Below, piece by piece: positions 62,345 to 64,000 of a DNA stretch of 64,000 bases (position 1 is the stretch's first letter; every line of letters begins with the position of its first letter). The notes beneath the pieces were generated by a model. The model did no database searches, was not told where the DNA came from, and was given only the letters and a program-made list of their open reading frames with translations. This stretch comes from Nostoc edaphicum CCNP1411 (lineage in GTDB: Bacteria > Cyanobacteriota > Cyanobacteriia > Cyanobacteriales > Nostocaceae), in NCBI RefSeq assembly GCF_014023275.1, contig NZ_CP054698.1, positions 7,091,001-7,155,000 of the forward strand, in the 5' to 3' direction. Both the position numbers and the translations under genes were made by a program.

Positions 62345-63556
62345 ATGAAAAAAGTGCTCATACATCAAACTGCTTTACTATTTACATGTTCTATGCTGCT
62401 GGTAGCTTGTGCTAGAAGTGGCAGTAATGATGCAAATAATCCAACAGGTGTAGCTAATGCTATTCCTATTGGTATCGCCTTTGCACAAACAAGCAATGTA
62501 GCATTACTTGGTCAAGAAGGAACTGATGGAGTAAAAATTGCTGAGAAATATTTTAATAACAAAGGAGGCATCAATGGTAGACCAATTAAATTAGTCTATC
62601 AAGATACTGGTGGCGATGAAGTTGGAGCCATTAATGCTTTTCAAACTTTAATTAGTAAAGATAAAGTTGTTGGCATTGTTGGCCCTACCCTATCACAACA
62701 AGCTTTTAGCGCTAATCCCCTAGCAGAACGCAATCAAGTCCCAGTTATTGGAGCATCAAATACTGCTAAAGGTATTCCCGAAATTGGTGATTATGTAGCT
62801 CGTGTTTCTTCATCTGTTGCTGTTGTCGCTCCTTATTCGGTGAAAGCTGCGCTCAAACAAAATCCTCAAATCAAAAGAGTAGCTGTATTCTACGCTCAAA
62901 ATGATGCTTTCAATAAGTCGGAAACAGAAATCTTTCAGAAAACAGTAACAAATTTAGGATTGGATTTAGTCACAGTCCAAAAGTTTCAAACTACGGATAC
63001 CGACTTTCAAGCTCAAGCCAGCGATGCTATTAATTTAAAACCAGATTTAGTGATTATATCCGGGTTAGCTGTAGATGGAGGTAATTTAGTTAAACAATTA
63101 CGAGAACTTGGTTATAAAGGAATAATTGTTGGTGGCAATGGTTTTAACACATCCCATATATTTTCTGTGTGCAGAGCGCTTTGTGATGGCGTGATTGTGG
63201 CTCAAGCTTATAGTCCTATATATGCCAGTGAAATTAACACTGCATTTCGCAAAGCCTACCTTGAACAATATCAGAGAGAACCACCCCAAGTAAGTGCTCA
63301 AGCTTTTACTGCTTTACAGGTATATGTAGAAGCACTTCAATCTTTAGATAAAAAAAGCAACATTAATAAATTGAAATTGCCACAATTGCGTGCAGAATTG
63401 AATAAGGAGTTACTAACAAAAAAGTTTCAAACTCCTCTTGGGGAAATTACTTTTACACCAGTAGGTGATGTAATTCAAAAAGAGTTTTACGTTGCACAAC
63501 TCAAGATGGAACCAAACGGTGTCAAAGGTAAATTTTCTTTTTTAAGCATAAAATAG
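62345..63556 (+). CDS. Leu/Ile/Val-type ABC substrate-binding lipoprotein
   Basis: 403 residues. The lipoprotein signal ends LLVACARSGS (lipobox LVAC). The periplasmic-binding fold type I begins IPIGIAFAQTSNVALLGQEG; KYFNNKGGINGRPIKLVYQD, IVGPTLSQQAFSANPLAERN and PVIGASNTAKGI follow, then QASDAINLKPDLVIISG. It binds an amino acid, urea or similar solute for an importer whose permeases are not in the window. It lies between two minus-strand pseudogenes of another ABC system but is intact. Confidence 0.92.
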   Translation: MKKVLIHQTALLFTCSMLLVACARSGSNDANNPTGVANAIPIGIAFAQTSNVALLGQEGTDGVKIAEKYFNNKGGINGRPIKLVYQDTGGDEVGAINAFQTLISKDKVVGIVGPTLSQQAFSANPLAERNQVPVIGASNTAKGIPEIGDYVARVSSSVAVVAPYSVKAALKQNPQIKRVAVFYAQNDAFNKSETEIFQKTVTNLGLDLVTVQKFQTTDTDFQAQASDAINLKPDLVIISGLAVDGGNLVKQLRELGYKGIIVGGNGFNTSHIFSVCRALCDGVIVAQAYSPIYASEINTAFRKAYLEQYQREPPQVSAQAFTALQVYVEALQSLDKKSNINKLKLPQLRAELNKELLTKKFQTPLGEITFTPVGDVIQKEFYVAQLKMEPNGVKGKFSFLSIK

Positions 63557-63573
63557 TTGCAATGTTGCTGATG

Positions 63574-64000
63574 CTATGCGATGGGCAGGAGGAATCCTCG
63601 TAAATAAATATACCAATCTTTAATTGACGCATCAACAAAGCGCTGCACTAATTTGGGATTTTTGTCTACTAGTTCTTTTTTTGTTTCAATAGTATTTGCA
63701 TACGGTTGATAATCATAATCTGCTAATAAAAATACCGTTGGTTGAAAACCGCCCTGCTTTTCAATAGCAAAGGGTTTTAATTGCTGGGTTGGGATGTGCA
63801 ATGAGACGCCAAGGGTCTTTCTGGAAAATTGCTGCGACTGTGATTTTGGGAATATCTTGTGCTATGGCATTTACGGCATCCATGCCATAACCCATAAAGA
63901 AATCTACCGCATCCCTCATCAACAATTGAGTACCACTAGGAACCTGCGGCCCACCCATTTTGATGGTTACATCTAAACCGTAGTCTTTGTAAATACCAGT
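63574..64000 (-). pseudogene. NMT1/SsuA-type ABC substrate-binding protein with internal deletion
   Basis: The upstream frame (runs off the window) gives GGPQVPSGTQLLMRDAVDFF, MGYGMDAVNAI and ITVAAIFQKDPWRLIAHPN. The sequence then jumps at about 63790 to another frame with LKPFAIEKQGGFQPTVFLLA, then DYDYQPYANTIETKKELVDK and LVQRFVDASIKDWYIYL. In intact family members these parts are separated by roughly eighty residues, so a deletion with frame change is the simplest reading. It belongs to the same system as the broken permease. Confidence 0.7.

Noticed and set aside
1..64000. tRNA, rRNA or riboswitch genes
   Set aside because: I looked for cloverleaf and conserved rRNA words and found none that I could support; a covariance-model scan would be decisive.

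Overview
The window looks like chromosomal DNA of a filamentous, Nostocales-type cyanobacterium. It carries psbA, a cytochrome b6f Rieske gene, nblA, bciB, sucrose-phosphate genes, large multidomain Ser/Thr-His kinases and a PEP-CTERM protein. It also has many GCGATCGC (HIP1) octamers, phased heptamer repeats and numerous small palindromic or terminal-inverted-repeat elements. The genus is an inference; no rRNA or tRNA gene was recognised.

Region 1 (1-4275) is the most interesting. Rhodanese, ETHE1-type persulfide dioxygenase, a D1'-type psbA, a Rieske gene and an ArsR-family repressor sit together. Four near-identical 14-bp dyads (TWACYAHATAGTWA) lie in front of the dioxygenase, psbA, Rieske and arsR genes. 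I read this as one ArsR-controlled regulon that swaps photosynthetic electron-transfer parts and detoxifies sulfane sulfur under sulfide or low oxygen.

Region 2 (4000-8330) is a minus-strand set of membrane proteins: DUF2254, MscS channel, a truncated ion-channel N-terminus and DUF389. Region 3 (8658-11242) has a PRC-barrel remnant, a sucrose-phosphate phosphatase-like HAD protein with Glu at the nucleophile position, and a sucrose-phosphate-synthase-type glycosyltransferase. Region 4 (11309-17622) has a TIR protein and an LRR-Roc-COR protein separated by a 152-bp MITE, an OmpR-type regulator, a PBP1A gene reduced to its two ends, and a CHASE3 kinase stub. Region 5 (18479-29637) has a DUF3267 metalloprotease, small secreted proteins, a SWIM-protein remnant next to a SNF2 helicase, a PEP-CTERM protein, and GST, GNAT and SnoaL-like proteins.

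Region 6 (29919-41937) holds nblA, a hybrid histidine kinase and an 1821-residue Ser/Thr kinase-ATPase-GAF-histidine kinase, both with repeat-derived in-frame insertions. It also holds an alpha/beta hydrolase, bciB, and a MITE-truncated receiver plus a truncated sensor. Region 7 (42001-42453) is an orphan CRISPR array of six full repeats whose distal repeat is cut at a palindromic element; no cas gene is present. Region 8 (43100-51726) is a plus-strand glycosyltransferase / ABC exporter / histidine phosphatase cluster interrupted by nested repeats.

Region 9 (51707-56298) is a sulfate uptake operon (sbpA-cysT-cysW-NIL protein) and a TauE/SafE permease. Region 10 (56845-64000) holds rtcA, a GlcD-like flavoprotein and a decaying ABC uptake locus. 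In that locus a permease pseudogene is split by a complete IS66-family element with an 8-bp target duplication, and a solute-binding-protein pseudogene lies further on. An intact Leu/Ile/Val-type binding protein sits between them.
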